A program made the position numbers and the translations under genes. DNA of 64,000 nucleotides from Streptomyces sp. V3I8 (GTDB lineage: Bacteria > Actinomycetota > Actinomycetes > Streptomycetales > Streptomycetaceae): assembly GCF_030817535.1 (NCBI RefSeq), contig NZ_JAUSZL010000002.1, positions 992,001 through 1,056,000 on the forward strand. Direction: 5' to 3'. Numbering within the stretch: position 1 is the first letter of the stretch; every line of letters begins with the position of its first letter. The notes beneath the pieces were generated by a model. That model made no database searches. It saw nothing but the letters and a program-made list of their open reading frames with translations, and was not told the DNA's origin. Below, piece after piece: positions 1-16,525 of the stretch.

Positions 1-686
1 CACGCGGCCCTCGCGCAGCACCTGGCTGATCAGGTCGTCGCCGGGTTCGGCACGGCGCCGCGCGACCAGCACCCCGAGGTAGTCCTCCAGACTCACCAGC
101 GCTTGCAGGGAGGCCCGGTACTCGCTCTCCTCCTGGGCGGTGCCGAGGACGAGGTCGGCGACGCGGGCGTTCCAGTACCAGAAGGAGGGCGCGTCGGTGC
201 GTGGGATGCCGAGCCAGCGGGCGAACACCAGCGCGGGCAGGGGCTTGGCGACATCGGCCATGAGGTCGCCGGTGCGTCCGGTGACGGCCTTGCGGGCGAG
301 GACGGCGCGGGTCGCCTTCTCGGTGAAGGTGCGGTAGCGGGCCACCGCGCGGGCGGCGAACGCCTCCTGGAACACCTGGCGCAGCCTGCGGTGCTGCGGG
401 GGGTCGTTGAAGACCATCCAGCGGGACAGGATCCCGAAGGCCCGCTCGGCGTCCTCGCGGGCGCCGTGCGGTACGGCGTCCATCAGGGGACGTACCCGGT
501 CGGCGGAGACCGCGGGGTCGCGCAGGCAGCGCATCACCTGGTCGTGGCCGGTGACGAGCCAGGCGTGGTGCATCGGGCTCCAGTGGACCGGGGCGTGCGC
601 GCGCAGGGCGTCGAGGTGGTCGTAGGGGTCGGCGACCATGTCGGCGGAGAGCAGGTAACGCTCGGTGAAGACGGGGGCTGCGGTGG

Positions 687-690
<4 letters not shown>
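1..690 (-). CDS. cytochrome P450, 3' end beyond the window
   Basis: These are the first 230 codons of a cytochrome P450; the heme-binding cysteine loop lies left of base 1. The N-terminal half is typical of soluble bacterial class I P450s: a [17 protein letters not shown] segment near residues 21-37, and the C-helix block [12 protein letters not shown] at about residues 96-107, whose arginines normally contact the heme propionates. There is no membrane anchor. The ATG at 690 overlaps the TGA of the upstream NRPS by 4 bp (ATGA), so the two are translationally coupled and the P450 very probably tailors the NRPS product, for example by hydroxylating a tethered residue or the released peptide. 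Substrate and reaction cannot be read from the sequence. The I-helix and cysteine motifs cannot be checked here. Confidence 0.93.
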
Positions 691-7970
<7,280 letters not shown>

Positions 7971-8028
7971 GAGGGCACTCCGATCCAGGATCTGAGGAGG
8001 GGAAGTGGGTGAGGGGCGGGCGGCGCGC

Positions 8029-11000
8029 TCAGAAGTCGGCCGTGAGGGACAGGTCGATCTCGTCGTCGCTCAGCTGCGAGATCAGCTCCAGCAGTCGGCG
8101 CTCCACCTCGGCGGCGAGCCGCTCGACGGTGGGGTGCTCGAACAGGTCCCGGACCTGCAACGGGCAGTCGAAGGCGGTCCGCAGACGGGAGGCGACCGAC
8201 ACAGCGCGCAGGGAGTGGCCGCCCAGTGCGAAGAAGTCGTCGTGGACGCCGACCCGGGGCAGGTCGAGCACCTCGCACCAGATCTGTGCGACGACCGTCT
8301 CGGCAGGGGTGCGCGGTGCCACGAAGGCGTGCGGTGCGCGTGTCACGGGCTCGGGCAGGGCCGCGGTGTCCAGCTTTCCCTGCACGGTCAGCGGCAGACT
8401 GTCCAGGACGACGAACGCCGACGGGACCAGGTAGTGCGGCAGGTATTCCCGGCAGTGCCTCTCGAGGGACTCCTGCGACAGTCCGGCGCCCGCGGCGTAG
8501 CCGACGAGAGCGGCCTCGCCGTGCAGGGTGCGCACCACGACGGCCGCGCCCCGCACTCCGCGGTGCCGGCGCAGCACCGCCTCCGCCTCCCCTGGTTCGA
8601 CTCGGAATCCGCGGATCTTGACCTGGTCGTCGTTGCGGCCGAGGAACTCCAGGTCGCCGCAGGGCAGTCGGCGTACGACGTCACCGGTGCGGTAGAGCCG
8701 GCTGCCTCGTCCGCCGAACGGGTCGGGCACGAAGCGCTCGGCGGTCAGTGCGGGACGACTCAGATATCCCCGGGCCAGCTCGGGGCCTCCCAGCAGGAGT
8801 TCGCCGGGAACGCCGTCCGGGACGAGTTCGCCCAGGTCGTCGACGACGTAGGTACGGCGGCTGCCCAGGGCTCTGCCGATGGGCACCCGGCCCCCCGGGA
8901 CGGCGTCGACGGTGTGCGCGGTCGCGGAGATCACCGCCTCGGTCGGTCCGTAGGTGTTGATCACGGGCACTGCGGGGAGGTACGTGAACCACCGCTCCAA
9001 CGGGTCGGCGGGCAGTGCCTCCCCTCCCGTCACCAGCAGCCGCAGCGACGCCAGCCGGGGCGCCAGCACGTCCAGGCGGGCGACCAGTTCCGCCCAGTAG
9101 GACGGGGTGAGTTCCATGACGGTCACCCGCTCGGCGGCGACCCGGGCGGCCAGTTCCTCCGGCGCCCAGATCTCGTCCGGGCGCACGACGACCGTCGCTC
9201 CGGTGCTCAGCGCGGGCAGGATCTGCTCCAGTGACGCGTCGAACGAGGTGGAGGCGAAGGTGAGCACCCGGTCGTCCGCGGTCAGCGCGAACGCCTCGCG
9301 GGCGGCGGCCACATGGGCGTCCAGGGCGTGGTGTCCGACTCCGACGGCCTTGGGACGGCCGGTGGAGCCGGAGGTGAAGATGACGTAGGCGAGGTCGTCG
9401 GGGTGCGGGGTGTGCCGGGGACCGTCGGCGGCCGGCACGACCTGGTCGACGTCGATCGCCACGACCCCGAGCGGGGTGACCTTCTCCCGGGTGCGCGCGT
9501 CGGACACCACGTGCCGTACTCCGGCCTCGCGGAGCATGTGGCGGAGCCGTTCCCCGGGGATCCGGGGGTCGAGCGGGACGTACACGCCGCCGGCCCGCCA
9601 GACGGCGAGCATCGCTGCGACCGGCCACACCCCGCGGCCGACGCAGACTCCCACGGCGTCGCCCGGGATCACGCCCGCGTCGACCAGGGCGCCGGCCAGC
9701 CCGCCGGTCAGCGCGTCCAGCCGGCCGTAGTCGAGGGTCGTGCCCTCGCAGACGACGGCCGGGGCGTCCGTCCGGCCCCGCACCCGGAACCCCGGCGCGG
9801 GCACCGCGTCCCGCCCGGCACTCGCCACCAGGTCCTCCCGCTCCCCCGCCGAGAGCAGCGGTGCCTCATCGACGCGGGCCGTCGGGTCGGTGACAAGAGC
9901 CTCCAGCAGGCGCCCGACGTGCCGGGCGAACCGGGTGGCGGTGGACGGGTCGAACAGGTCGGCGGCGTACTCGACGTTGAGGGCGAACCGGTCCGGCCGG
10001 ACGACGAAGGTGGCGGTCAGGTCGAACTTGGCCGAACCCCAGGGCAGCGGGAAGTCGGCGGCGGCCGGCCACGGAGTGCCCGATACGCCCGTGGAGGCGT
10101 CCTGGACGTCCACCATGACCTGGAACAAGGGGTTGCGGGACAGGTCGCGTTCGGGGCGCAGCCGCTCCACCACCCGCTCGAACGGCACCTCCTGCCGGTC
10201 GAAGGCGCCGAGGACGACGTCCCGTACCCGGTCCACGAGCCCGCTGAAGGTCGGCCGCCCGGACAGGTCCGTGCGCAGCACGACGGTGTTGACGAAGAAG
10301 CCGACGAGGGGCTCCAGTTCGAGCCTTCCGCGTCCGGCGACGGGCGTGCCCACGGACACGTCGGTCTGCCCCGACCAGCGGGCCAGGACCGCCTGGGCGG
10401 CGGCCAGCAGCACCATGAACCGGGTCGCGCCGCGCTCGAGGGCGCAGGCGTCCACGCGGTCGACGAGACCGGCGGGCAGGTCGACCTCCACGGCGCCGCC
10501 CCGGCCGGTGAACACGGACGGCCGGGGCCGGTCCGTGGGCAACTCCAGCGCGGGTGCGTCCTCCAGGGTGCGCTCCCAGTAGGCGAGCTGGGGTTCCAGG
10601 GCGCCGTTGTCGGCGCGGTCGCGCTGCCAGACGGCGAAGTCGCCGTACTGCACGGCAAGCGGTGGCAGCTGGGCCCGCCCGCCCGAGCGCCGGGCCTCGT
10701 AGTGCTGCGCGAGTTCGTCCAGCAGCACGCCCTTGGACCAGCCGTCGGTGACGGCGTGGTGCAGGGCGAGGAGCACGACGTGGTCGTCGTCGGCCAGCTC
10801 CCACACACCGGCCCGCAGCAGGGGCGGCCGGGTGAGGTCGAAGCGGCGTGTGGCGAGGTCCACGGCCCGGCGACGTACCGAGTCCAGGCGGGTCCGCTCG
10901 TCCTGGGCCTCGGGTGCCCGCTCCCAGGTGAGCGGGACGCCCGCCGGTTCGCAGATGCGTTGCGCGGGGCGACCGTCGGACTCGACGAGTGCGGTGCGGA

Positions 11001-14000
11001 GCACCTCGTGCCGTTCCACCAGGTCGTCCAGGGCCTGCTGCCATGCGGTGCGGTCCAGGCCGCCGCGCGCCCGCCAGCAGTACCACAGCAGGTAGGAGTC
11101 CCCGCGGTCGGAGGTGCGGTCCAGGAACCACAGCCGTTCCTGGGCGAAGGACAGCGGCAGCGGCCGGCCACGGTCGACCGGCACCACCCCGCTCGCGCCG
11201 GACGCGCGGGCGGCGGTCACGCACGGGGCGAAGGCCCGCACGGTGGGGTTCTCGAACACGGTGCGCAGTTCGATCTCACGGCCCAGGCGCTGGGCGATGC
11301 GGGAGACCGCCATGGTGGCCAGCAGGGAGTGGCCGCCCAGGTCGAAGAAGCTGTCGTCGATGCCGATCCGGTCGAGCCCGAGCACGTCGGCCCACACCTC
11401 GGCGACGATCCGCTCCGTCTCGTCGCGGGGCGCGGCCGAGGCGGAGTCGGCAGCCGGACGGCCTGGGTCGGGCAGGGCGGAGCGGTCGAGTTTGCCGGAG
11501 ACACCGACCGGGAGGGCGTCCAGGACGACGAACTCGGAGGGAACCGCGTAGGGGGGCAGATAGCGTGCGCACCATGCGCGCAGGTCCGCCCGGTCCGGCG
11601 GGCGGGGCGCGTCCGGGGCCGGGACGACGTATCCGGTGAGGCTGCGCCCGGTGCCGCGGTCGGGGCGGGCGGCGGCCGCGGCGACCAGCGGGCAGGCCCG
11701 CAGTACGGTCTCCACTTCGCCGAGTTCGATCCGGAAGCCGCGGATCTTGACCTGGTCGTCGCGGCGGCCGAGGAACTCCAGCTCTCCGCCCGGCGTCCAG
11801 CGGACGAGGTCACCGGTGCGGTAGAGACGCCCGCCGGGCGGTCCATAGGGGTCGGGTACGAAGCGTTCGGCGGTCTGGGCCTGGCGTCCCAGGTAGCCGC
11901 GGGCCACTTCCGTGCCGCCGATGAGGAGTTCGCCGAGGACACCGACGGGCACCGGCTCGTCGTCGGCGTCGACCACGTACACCCGCCGGCCGCCGAGGGG
12001 ACGGCCGATGGGCACGGTGGCGGCGGGCGGGTCGTCGGCGTCGTAGGTGGTGGCGGTGACCGTCGTCTCGGTGGGCCCGTAGGCGTTGCACACGCGCACC
12101 CAGGGAACGGCGGCCCGCCAGGCGGCGAGGGTGTCGGGCGGGACGGCCTCGCCGCCGAGGACGAGCAGCCGCAGGGAGCCGAGGGCCGAGGCCAGTCGCC
12201 GGTCGAGGGAGAGCGTCAGTTCCGACCAGTAGGTGGGGGGCACGTTGACGACGGTCAGGGCGTGCCGCTGGACGATCTCCGGCACCTGGGTGGGCAGCCA
12301 GGGCTCGTCGGGGCGCATCACGACAGTGGCGCCGGAGGTGAGGGCGGGCAGCACCTGGTCCAGCGAGGCGTCGAAGGAGAACGAGGCGAAGGCGAGCACC
12401 CGGTCGGCTGCGTCGATGCCCAGCCGCTCGCGGGTGGCGGCCACGTGCGAGGCGAGCGCGGCGTGCTCGACACCGACGGCCTTGGGCCGGCCGGTGGACC
12501 CCGACGTGAAGATGACATGGGCCAGTTCACGCGGGTGCGGCCGGTGCCGGGGACCGTCCGTGACCGGGGTGAGAGTGGTGACGTCGACCGTGACCGGCGC
12601 GAGCGCGGTGGCTGTGCCCGCCGTCGCCGGGTCGGTGACCACATACCCGATGCCGGCCTCCTCCGCCATGAACTTCAGGCGTTCGGCCGGGAGTTCGGGG
12701 TCCATGGGTACGTAAGCGCCGCCCGCCCGCCAGATTCCCTCGATGGCGGCGACGGACCACAGACCTCGGCGCAGCAGGACTCCCACCGGGTTTCCGGAGC
12801 CGGCCCCGGCGGCTCGCAGCGCGGCGGCGAGTGAGCCGGTCATGGCGTCCAGTTCTGCGTAGGTGACGCTGTCGCCTCCGCAGCGCAGCGCGGTGGCGCC
12901 CGGGTCGCCGACGAAGGCGACCGGCGGCACCGGTCCGGCCGGCCGGTCGGGAGCGTGGTGCCACTCGGGGCGGGGGCGGGCGGGCGCGCCGGGGCCGGTG
13001 GGCAGAGCGCGGGCCAGGTCCTGCACGGGGGTGACGGGGTCCGCCAGGACGGCGCGCAGCAGCGCGACATAGGCACGGGCGAACGCGTGCATGGTGGCGG
13101 GGTCGAACAGAGCGGTGGCGTACTGGAGGACGGCGGCGATACTGCCGTCCGTGCGCAGGGTGAGGTCGAGGAAGACGTCGAGCGGCGTCCCGGTCAGCGG
13201 CGGCTCGACCAGCGTCACCTCCAGACCGGGCATCACCACCGGGCGGATCGGGGAGTTGAGGAGGGTGAACGACGCCTGGGCCAGTGGGTGCCGGGACAGG
13301 TCGCGAGCGCCGCCGAGCGCGCTGACCACGAGATCGAAGGGCGCCTCGGCGTGCGAGAGGTCCGCCAGCGTCCGGTCCCGCACCCGGTCCAGCAGTTCGG
13401 CGAAGCCGGGCCGGCCGGCCAGGTCCGCGCGCAGGACGACCGTGTTGACCAGCGGGCCGATCAGGGCCGCGGCACCGCGCTGGGCCCGGTCGGCGAGCGT
13501 GCTGCACACGGCGACGTCGGGTCGGCCCGACCAGTGACCGAGGAGCGCCTGGTAGGCGGTGAGCAGGAGCATGTAGCGGGTGGCGCGCCGGGACCTGGCC
13601 AGGGTGTCGACGGCGGCGACCAGATCGGCGGGCAGGTCGAAGCGCACGACGTCACCGGAGCCGTCCCACACGCGCGGCCGCGGCCGGTCGGTGGGCAGGT
13701 CGAGCGGCGTGAGGCCGGTGAGCCGCTCACGCCAGTGGCCGAGCAGGCGTTCCAGCCGTTCGCCACGCAGGCGTTCGCTCTGGGCCCGGGCGAGGTCGGC
13801 GTACCGCACCGCGGGCGCGGCGACCGGCTCGCCGCGGTATCCGGCGGCCAGTTCGCCCAGCAGCACGCCCCATGACCAGCCGTCCACGGCGATGTGGTGC
13901 ACCTCCACCAGCAGCAGGTGCTCGTCGGACGCCACGCGGGCGAGCGTGGCGCGGACCGGGTGCTGGACGGACAGGTCGACGGGGCGGCCGAGGTACCGGG

Positions 14001-14316
14001 CGAACAGGTCGTCCGGGCCGGCCACCTCGGTGCGCTCCAGGCGGAAGCCGGCGGGAGCGTCCACCACCGGTACCGGTTCCCCGTCGACAGCCGTGAACCG
14101 GGTACGCAGCACCTCGTGCCGGGTCACGATCCCGGCCAGGGCCTGCTCGAGCCGGTCCGCATCGAGAGTGCCCCGCAGCCGCAGGACCAGCGGGAGCATC
14201 GATCCGGTGGAGGATCCGGCCAGTTGGTCCAGGAACCACAGCCGGCGCTGCGCGAAGGATGCCGTGCGGGTGTCGACGTCGTACGGAGCCCCTTCGGGGG
14301 CCGGGCCTGCTGTCAC
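8029..14316 (-). CDS. NRPS, two modules without release domain (C-A-T-C-A-T)
   Basis: A 2095-residue peptide synthetase. Domains: C1 with HHIAVDG (140-146); A1 with [11 protein letters not shown] (about 603-613) and FDASLDQ (about 648-654); T1 with LGGHSL (serine 997); C2 with HHAVTDG (1186-1192); A2 with FTSGSTG and FDASLEQ; T2 with LGGHSL (serine about 2035); and a short acidic tail [10 protein letters not shown] that resembles C-terminal NRPS docking motifs. Pocket residues by hand alignment are DADNVGAVT-K (A1) and DAEEVGTIS-K (A2). The acidic residues at positions 239 and, in A2, 278 suggest a cationic side chain, at least for A2; this is inference. The GTG at 14316 is chosen because GGAGG (14323-14327) lies 6 nt upstream and the C domain core begins at once; the open frame extends 45 codons further up without a better signal. 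A first module starting with a C domain means an acyl or aminoacyl donor comes from elsewhere. Confidence 0.95.
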   Translation of the reverse strand: MTAGPAPEGAPYDVDTRTASFAQRRLWFLDQLAGSSTGSMLPLVLRLRGTLDADRLEQALAGIVTRHEVLRTRFTAVDGEPVPVVDAPAGFRLERTEVAGPDDLFARYLGRPVDLSVQHPVRATLARVASDEHLLLVEVHHIAVDGWSWGVLLGELAAGYRGEPVAAPAVRYADLARAQSERLRGERLERLLGHWRERLTGLTPLDLPTDRPRPRVWDGSGDVVRFDLPADLVAAVDTLARSRRATRYMLLLTAYQALLGHWSGRPDVAVCSTLADRAQRGAAALIGPLVNTVVLRADLAGRPGFAELLDRVRDRTLADLSHAEAPFDLVVSALGGARDLSRHPLAQASFTLLNSPIRPVVMPGLEVTLVEPPLTGTPLDVFLDLTLRTDGSIAAVLQYATALFDPATMHAFARAYVALLRAVLADPVTPVQDLARALPTGPGAPARPRPEWHHAPDRPAGPVPPVAFVGDPGATALRCGGDSVTYAELDAMTGSLAAALRAAGAGSGNPVGVLLRRGLWSVAAIEGIWRAGGAYVPMDPELPAERLKFMAEEAGIGYVVTDPATAGTATALAPVTVDVTTLTPVTDGPRHRPHPRELAHVIFTSGSTGRPKAVGVEHAALASHVAATRERLGIDAADRVLAFASFSFDASLDQVLPALTSGATVVMRPDEPWLPTQVPEIVQRHALTVVNVPPTYWSELTLSLDRRLASALGSLRLLVLGGEAVPPDTLAAWRAAVPWVRVCNAYGPTETTVTATTYDADDPPAATVPIGRPLGGRRVYVVDADDEPVPVGVLGELLIGGTEVARGYLGRQAQTAERFVPDPYGPPGGRLYRTGDLVRWTPGGELEFLGRRDDQVKIRGFRIELGEVETVLRACPLVAAAAARPDRGTGRSLTGYVVPAPDAPRPPDRADLRAWCARYLPPYAVPSEFVVLDALPVGVSGKLDRSALPDPGRPAADSASAAPRDETERIVAEVWADVLGLDRIGIDDSFFDLGGHSLLATMAVSRIAQRLGREIELRTVFENPTVRAFAPCVTAARASGASGVVPVDRGRPLPLSFAQERLWFLDRTSDRGDSYLLWYCWRARGGLDRTAWQQALDDLVERHEVLRTALVESDGRPAQRICEPAGVPLTWERAPEAQDERTRLDSVRRRAVDLATRRFDLTRPPLLRAGVWELADDDHVVLLALHHAVTDGWSKGVLLDELAQHYEARRSGGRAQLPPLAVQYGDFAVWQRDRADNGALEPQLAYWERTLEDAPALELPTDRPRPSVFTGRGGAVEVDLPAGLVDRVDACALERGATRFMVLLAAAQAVLARWSGQTDVSVGTPVAGRGRLELEPLVGFFVNTVVLRTDLSGRPTFSGLVDRVRDVVLGAFDRQEVPFERVVERLRPERDLSRNPLFQVMVDVQDASTGVSGTPWPAAADFPLPWGSAKFDLTATFVVRPDRFALNVEYAADLFDPSTATRFARHVGRLLEALVTDPTARVDEAPLLSAGEREDLVASAGRDAVPAPGFRVRGRTDAPAVVCEGTTLDYGRLDALTGGLAGALVDAGVIPGDAVGVCVGRGVWPVAAMLAVWRAGGVYVPLDPRIPGERLRHMLREAGVRHVVSDARTREKVTPLGVVAIDVDQVVPAADGPRHTPHPDDLAYVIFTSGSTGRPKAVGVGHHALDAHVAAAREAFALTADDRVLTFASTSFDASLEQILPALSTGATVVVRPDEIWAPEELAARVAAERVTVMELTPSYWAELVARLDVLAPRLASLRLLVTGGEALPADPLERWFTYLPAVPVINTYGPTEAVISATAHTVDAVPGGRVPIGRALGSRRTYVVDDLGELVPDGVPGELLLGGPELARGYLSRPALTAERFVPDPFGGRGSRLYRTGDVVRRLPCGDLEFLGRNDDQVKIRGFRVEPGEAEAVLRRHRGVRGAAVVVRTLHGEAALVGYAAGAGLSQESLERHCREYLPHYLVPSAFVVLDSLPLTVQGKLDTAALPEPVTRAPHAFVAPRTPAETVVAQIWCEVLDLPRVGVHDDFFALGGHSLRAVSVASRLRTAFDCPLQVRDLFEHPTVERLAAEVERRLLELISQLSDDEIDLSLTADF

Positions 14317-14322
14317 TGTGAG

Positions 14323-14327
14323 CCTCC
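14323..14327 (-). promoter_or_regulatory. ribosome binding site deciding the first NRPS start
   Basis: Reading leftward, GGAGG is followed by six bases and then GTG at 14316. This is the only strong Shine-Dalgarno sequence near the beginning of the open frame, so it selects the GTG over start codons up to 14451. Confidence 0.6.
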
Positions 14328-14729
14328 AAGCCGTGTTTTCCAGCAGACTGCCGCCGGTCGGAGGACGCCCATAGGGAAGAAGACGCAGTTGCGCGAGCAG
14401 ACCGGGCTGCCGTGTCGGCCGTACAGCGCGGCCCCTCACCGGGTCGGCCACGACGTGGGCAGCAGAAGCGACCGACTCGGCGCCGGTCTCCGGGGGCTGC
14501 GCTCTCGGGCGTGGGCAGGGGTTGCCGTCACGTCACCGGAGGGTCCGAACGTTCGGGCACCTGGTGCCGGGTCCCTCAGGCGGCGCCCTGCGCCGGCCGT
14601 GCTTCGACGCACGCGCATCGCACGCGCCGTCGGCGGTGACCGCACGACGCCTGCCGGAAGGGGCCCAGGCAGTCCTGAGCACGTTCGAGGGACCGGGTGC
14701 TCACGCCATCTGATGACACGTCAGCAGAG

Positions 14730-14761
14730 TCAGCATTGGGTCAGCTCAGCATTGGGTCAGC
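14730..14761. repeat. two exact tandem copies of a 16-bp unit with TCAGCAT heptamers
   Basis: The unit TCAGCATTGGGTCAGC occurs at 14730-14745 and again at 14746-14761. The second copy runs into a further TCAGCATTCGG at 14757, and TCAGCAG precedes at 14721. Two of the heptamers (14746 and 14757) are therefore 11 bp apart. The layout resembles the direct-repeat heptamers bound by SARP-type activators, but the sequence is not their usual TCGAG core, and the site is about 400 bp from the NRPS start. Confidence 0.75.
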
Positions 14762-14826
14762 ATTCGGTTTGCCAGACCCGGTTACAGATTGCCGAACCTG
14801 CGGAGCGCCGCACGCCCCCCCAAGCC

Positions 14827-14856
14827 CGTGGGGCGAGCATGGTTGCTCGCCCCACG
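14827..14856 (-). terminator. perfect hairpin after pirin
   Basis: CGTGGGGCGAGCA (14827-14839) pairs perfectly with 14844-14856 around a four-base loop. It sits about 75 bp downstream of the pirin stop codon. As usual in Streptomyces there is no T tract. Confidence 0.7.
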
Positions 14857-14932
14857 ACCATCCGTATCCGCCGCGCTCCGGACCACCCCAGGGCCGTGAC
14901 CCTGATGACAGCAACCGCAGCATCCGTACTGG

Positions 14933-15898
14933 TCAGCGCACCCGTCCCCGCGGTTTCAGCGGCCCGGGCGGCAGGGCAGGCGCAGAGAGCCGGTCCCCGT
15001 CGTAGCCCTTCACCTCACCGAAGCGCGAGCTGTTCATCCAGTCCGAACGGGCCTGTTCGATGTCCTGACCGGACCGCCCGATGAAGTTCCACCACATCAC
15101 CAGTTCCTCGTCGAACGGCTCGCCGCCGAGCAGCATGAGCCCCGCGTCGGACTCGGCCCGAAGGGGCAGCTCGGCCCGTCCGCAGCCCAGGTAGAGCATC
15201 GAACCGGGCAGCAGCGGCACCCCGTCCACGTGGGCCTCGCCGGACATGGACAGTACGGCGTACTCGAAGTCCGGCTCCAGCGGCAGCCGTACGTCGGCGC
15301 CGCGGTCGAGCGCCAGGTCGGCCCCGACGATCGGCGTGAACGTCGTGCCGGGCGAGACCGCCCCGTCGACACCGCCCAGCACGACGGTGGCCCGCACGCC
15401 GGGAGCGGTCACGACGGGCAGCCCGCTGTGGTGCTCGAACCGCGGCTCGGTGTGCCGGTCGCTGTCGGGCAGGGCGACCCACAGCTGCGCGCCGTGCAGG
15501 AAGCGGGCGTACGACTTCGGGCTCTCCTCCGAGTGGCTGATGGCCCGGCCGGAGGTCATGAGCCCCAGCTCACGGGGGCGGATCGTCTGCAGGCTGCCCG
15601 TGGAGTCGCGGTGCAGCACCTCTCCCTCGTGCAGCCAGCTGACGGTCTGCAGACCGATGTGCGGGTGCGGCGGGACCTGCATGCCGGGCTCTTCGGCGAT
15701 GTCGTCGGGGCCGTAGTGATCGACGAAGCACCAGGCGCCCACCATGCGCCGGCCGAGGTTGGGCAGCAGTCGCCGGACCTCGCTGGACTCGCCGAGCTTG
15801 ACCCGGCGGGGACTGAGGAGTTCACGCACCGGTTCCGCCACCACGAAGCCCCGGCCGCCGCACAGCGAGGGAACGGCCTCGCGATCAAGATTGCTCAT
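14933..15898 (-). CDS. pirin family protein
   Basis: A 321-residue bicupin of the pirin family, iron-binding nuclear-protein homologues that in bacteria act as quercetinase-like dioxygenases or redox-sensing partners. The N-terminal cupin has the pirin hallmark PPHPHIGLQTVSWLHEGEVLHRD (about residues 77-99), supplying the metal-binding histidines and glutamate, followed by a GLMTSGRAISHSE segment. The C-terminal half has the PFDEELVMWWNFIGRS block typical of the family. ATG 15898 is chosen over the TTG at 15907 because a TAGGTT -10 box (15906-15911) ends 7 nt before it, indicating a leaderless message. It is divergent from a small TPR gene, with a palindrome between them. Physiological substrate unknown. 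Confidence 0.92.
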   Translation of the reverse strand: MSNLDREAVPSLCGGRGFVVAEPVRELLSPRRVKLGESSEVRRLLPNLGRRMVGAWCFVDHYGPDDIAEEPGMQVPPHPHIGLQTVSWLHEGEVLHRDSTGSLQTIRPRELGLMTSGRAISHSEESPKSYARFLHGAQLWVALPDSDRHTEPRFEHHSGLPVVTAPGVRATVVLGGVDGAVSPGTTFTPIVGADLALDRGADVRLPLEPDFEYAVLSMSGEAHVDGVPLLPGSMLYLGCGRAELPLRAESDAGLMLLGGEPFDEELVMWWNFIGRSGQDIEQARSDWMNSSRFGEVKGYDGDRLSAPALPPGPLKPRGRVR

Positions 15899-15905
15899 AC
15901 GGGAC

Positions 15906-15911
15906 AACCTA
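15906..15911 (-). promoter_or_regulatory. -10 box of a leaderless pirin promoter
   Basis: TAGGTT read on the minus strand, 7 nt before ATG 15898, so transcription should begin at or next to the start codon. Confidence 0.5.
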
Positions 15912-15959
15912 GCCCCGTCCGGCAGCGCCCGTCATACCCTCCGTCCCCACAGCCTCCAA

Positions 15960-15977
15960 TTGTGGAATATTCAACAA
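15960..15977. promoter_or_regulatory. operator-like palindrome between pirin and the TPR gene
   Basis: TTGTGGAATATTCAACAA is an 18-bp inverted repeat with one mismatched pair, centred on GAATATTC, in an otherwise very GC-rich intergenic region. Its AT-rich symmetry in a divergent promoter suggests a binding site for a dimeric regulator, for example of the MarR type; no such regulator is adjacent. Confidence 0.5.
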
Positions 15978-16012
15978 CCAAGGCCGGTTCTGCCTGCCGA
16001 AGGAGGTCAGAC

Positions 16013-16360
16013 GTGAACACGACGTACTACGACCACGGGACGGCCGCGGAGCGCTGGGAGCGCGCCCGGATGTTCTTCGACGCCAAGGACTACGCCGCTT
16101 CGGCGCGCGTCCTCGACACGCTGGTCGAGGAGGTGCCGCAGGAGACGGGGCCCCGCCTGCTGCTGGCCCGCGCGTACTACCACTCGGCCCAACTGGGCCG
16201 CGCGGAGGCGCAGTTGCGCATACTCGTCGAGCGCGACCCCGTGGAGCACTACGCCCGCCTGATGCTCGGCCGCACGCTCCAGCGGCAGGGCCGGGCCGAG
16301 GAGGCCGAGCCGCACCTGCGCCTGGCCGCCGCCCTCGCGGGGGACTTCGCCTCGCTGTAG
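16013..16360 (+). CDS. small tetratricopeptide-repeat protein
   Basis: A 115-residue protein composed almost wholly of TPR-like helical pairs: FDAKDYAASARVLDTLVEE, LLARAYYHSAQLGRAEAQL and LMLGRTLQRQGRAEEAEPHL fit the TPR consensus spacing with alanine and glycine at the helix contacts. It is short for a TPR protein (about three repeats) and probably acts as a small protein-binding adaptor in the cytoplasm; no signal peptide. The GTG at 16013 has AGGAGG six nt upstream. Divergent from pirin and sharing its control region, so the two may be co-regulated. Partner unknown. Confidence 0.88.
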   Translation: MNTTYYDHGTAAERWERARMFFDAKDYAASARVLDTLVEEVPQETGPRLLLARAYYHSAQLGRAEAQLRILVERDPVEHYARLMLGRTLQRQGRAEEAEPHLRLAAALAGDFASL

Positions 16361-16378
16361 GACACCCGCGGGGGCCGG

Positions 16379-16408
16379 TGCCGGCGGTCGGGACACGGAC
16401 CGCCGGCA
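16379..16408 (+). terminator. hairpin after the TPR gene
   Basis: An 11-bp perfect stem (16379-16389 with 16398-16408) with an eight-base loop, 19 bases after the TPR stop codon. Confidence 0.6.
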
Positions 16409-16490
16409 GGCCGAGCGCGGTACTCGTCGGGCACCACCCCGCCCGGTGCCGGGTTCAGCGGTGAAGGGGCGGGGTGGTCCGGGACCGTGT

Positions 16491-16514
16491 CCCGGCGGCC
16501 TGCGCGCCGCCGGG
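16491..16514 (-). terminator. hairpin after the PepSY gene
   Basis: CCCGGCGGC (16491-16499) pairs with 16506-16514. It lies 12 bases beyond the PepSY stop codon, in the convergent interval with the TPR gene. Confidence 0.55.
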
Positions 16515-16525
16515 CTTCCGGCGTG

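Larger units (their letters stand above)
14328..14932. other. gene-free boundary between the NRPS operon and pirin
   Basis: About 600 bases with no frame that looks coded by a recognisable protein. It contains the upstream region of the NRPS operon, the TCAGCAT direct repeats at 14721-14767 and a perfect hairpin at 14827-14856 that probably ends the pirin transcript. The promoter of the NRPS operon should lie here, but I could not single out -10/-35 boxes with confidence. Confidence 0.6.

Noticed and set aside
13900..14316. First C domain as a lipid-starter condensation domain
   Set aside because: Its core motifs look like an ordinary C domain, and no fatty acyl-AMP ligase or acyl carrier gene is visible. 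A starter role cannot be claimed without phylogeny or the rest of the cluster.
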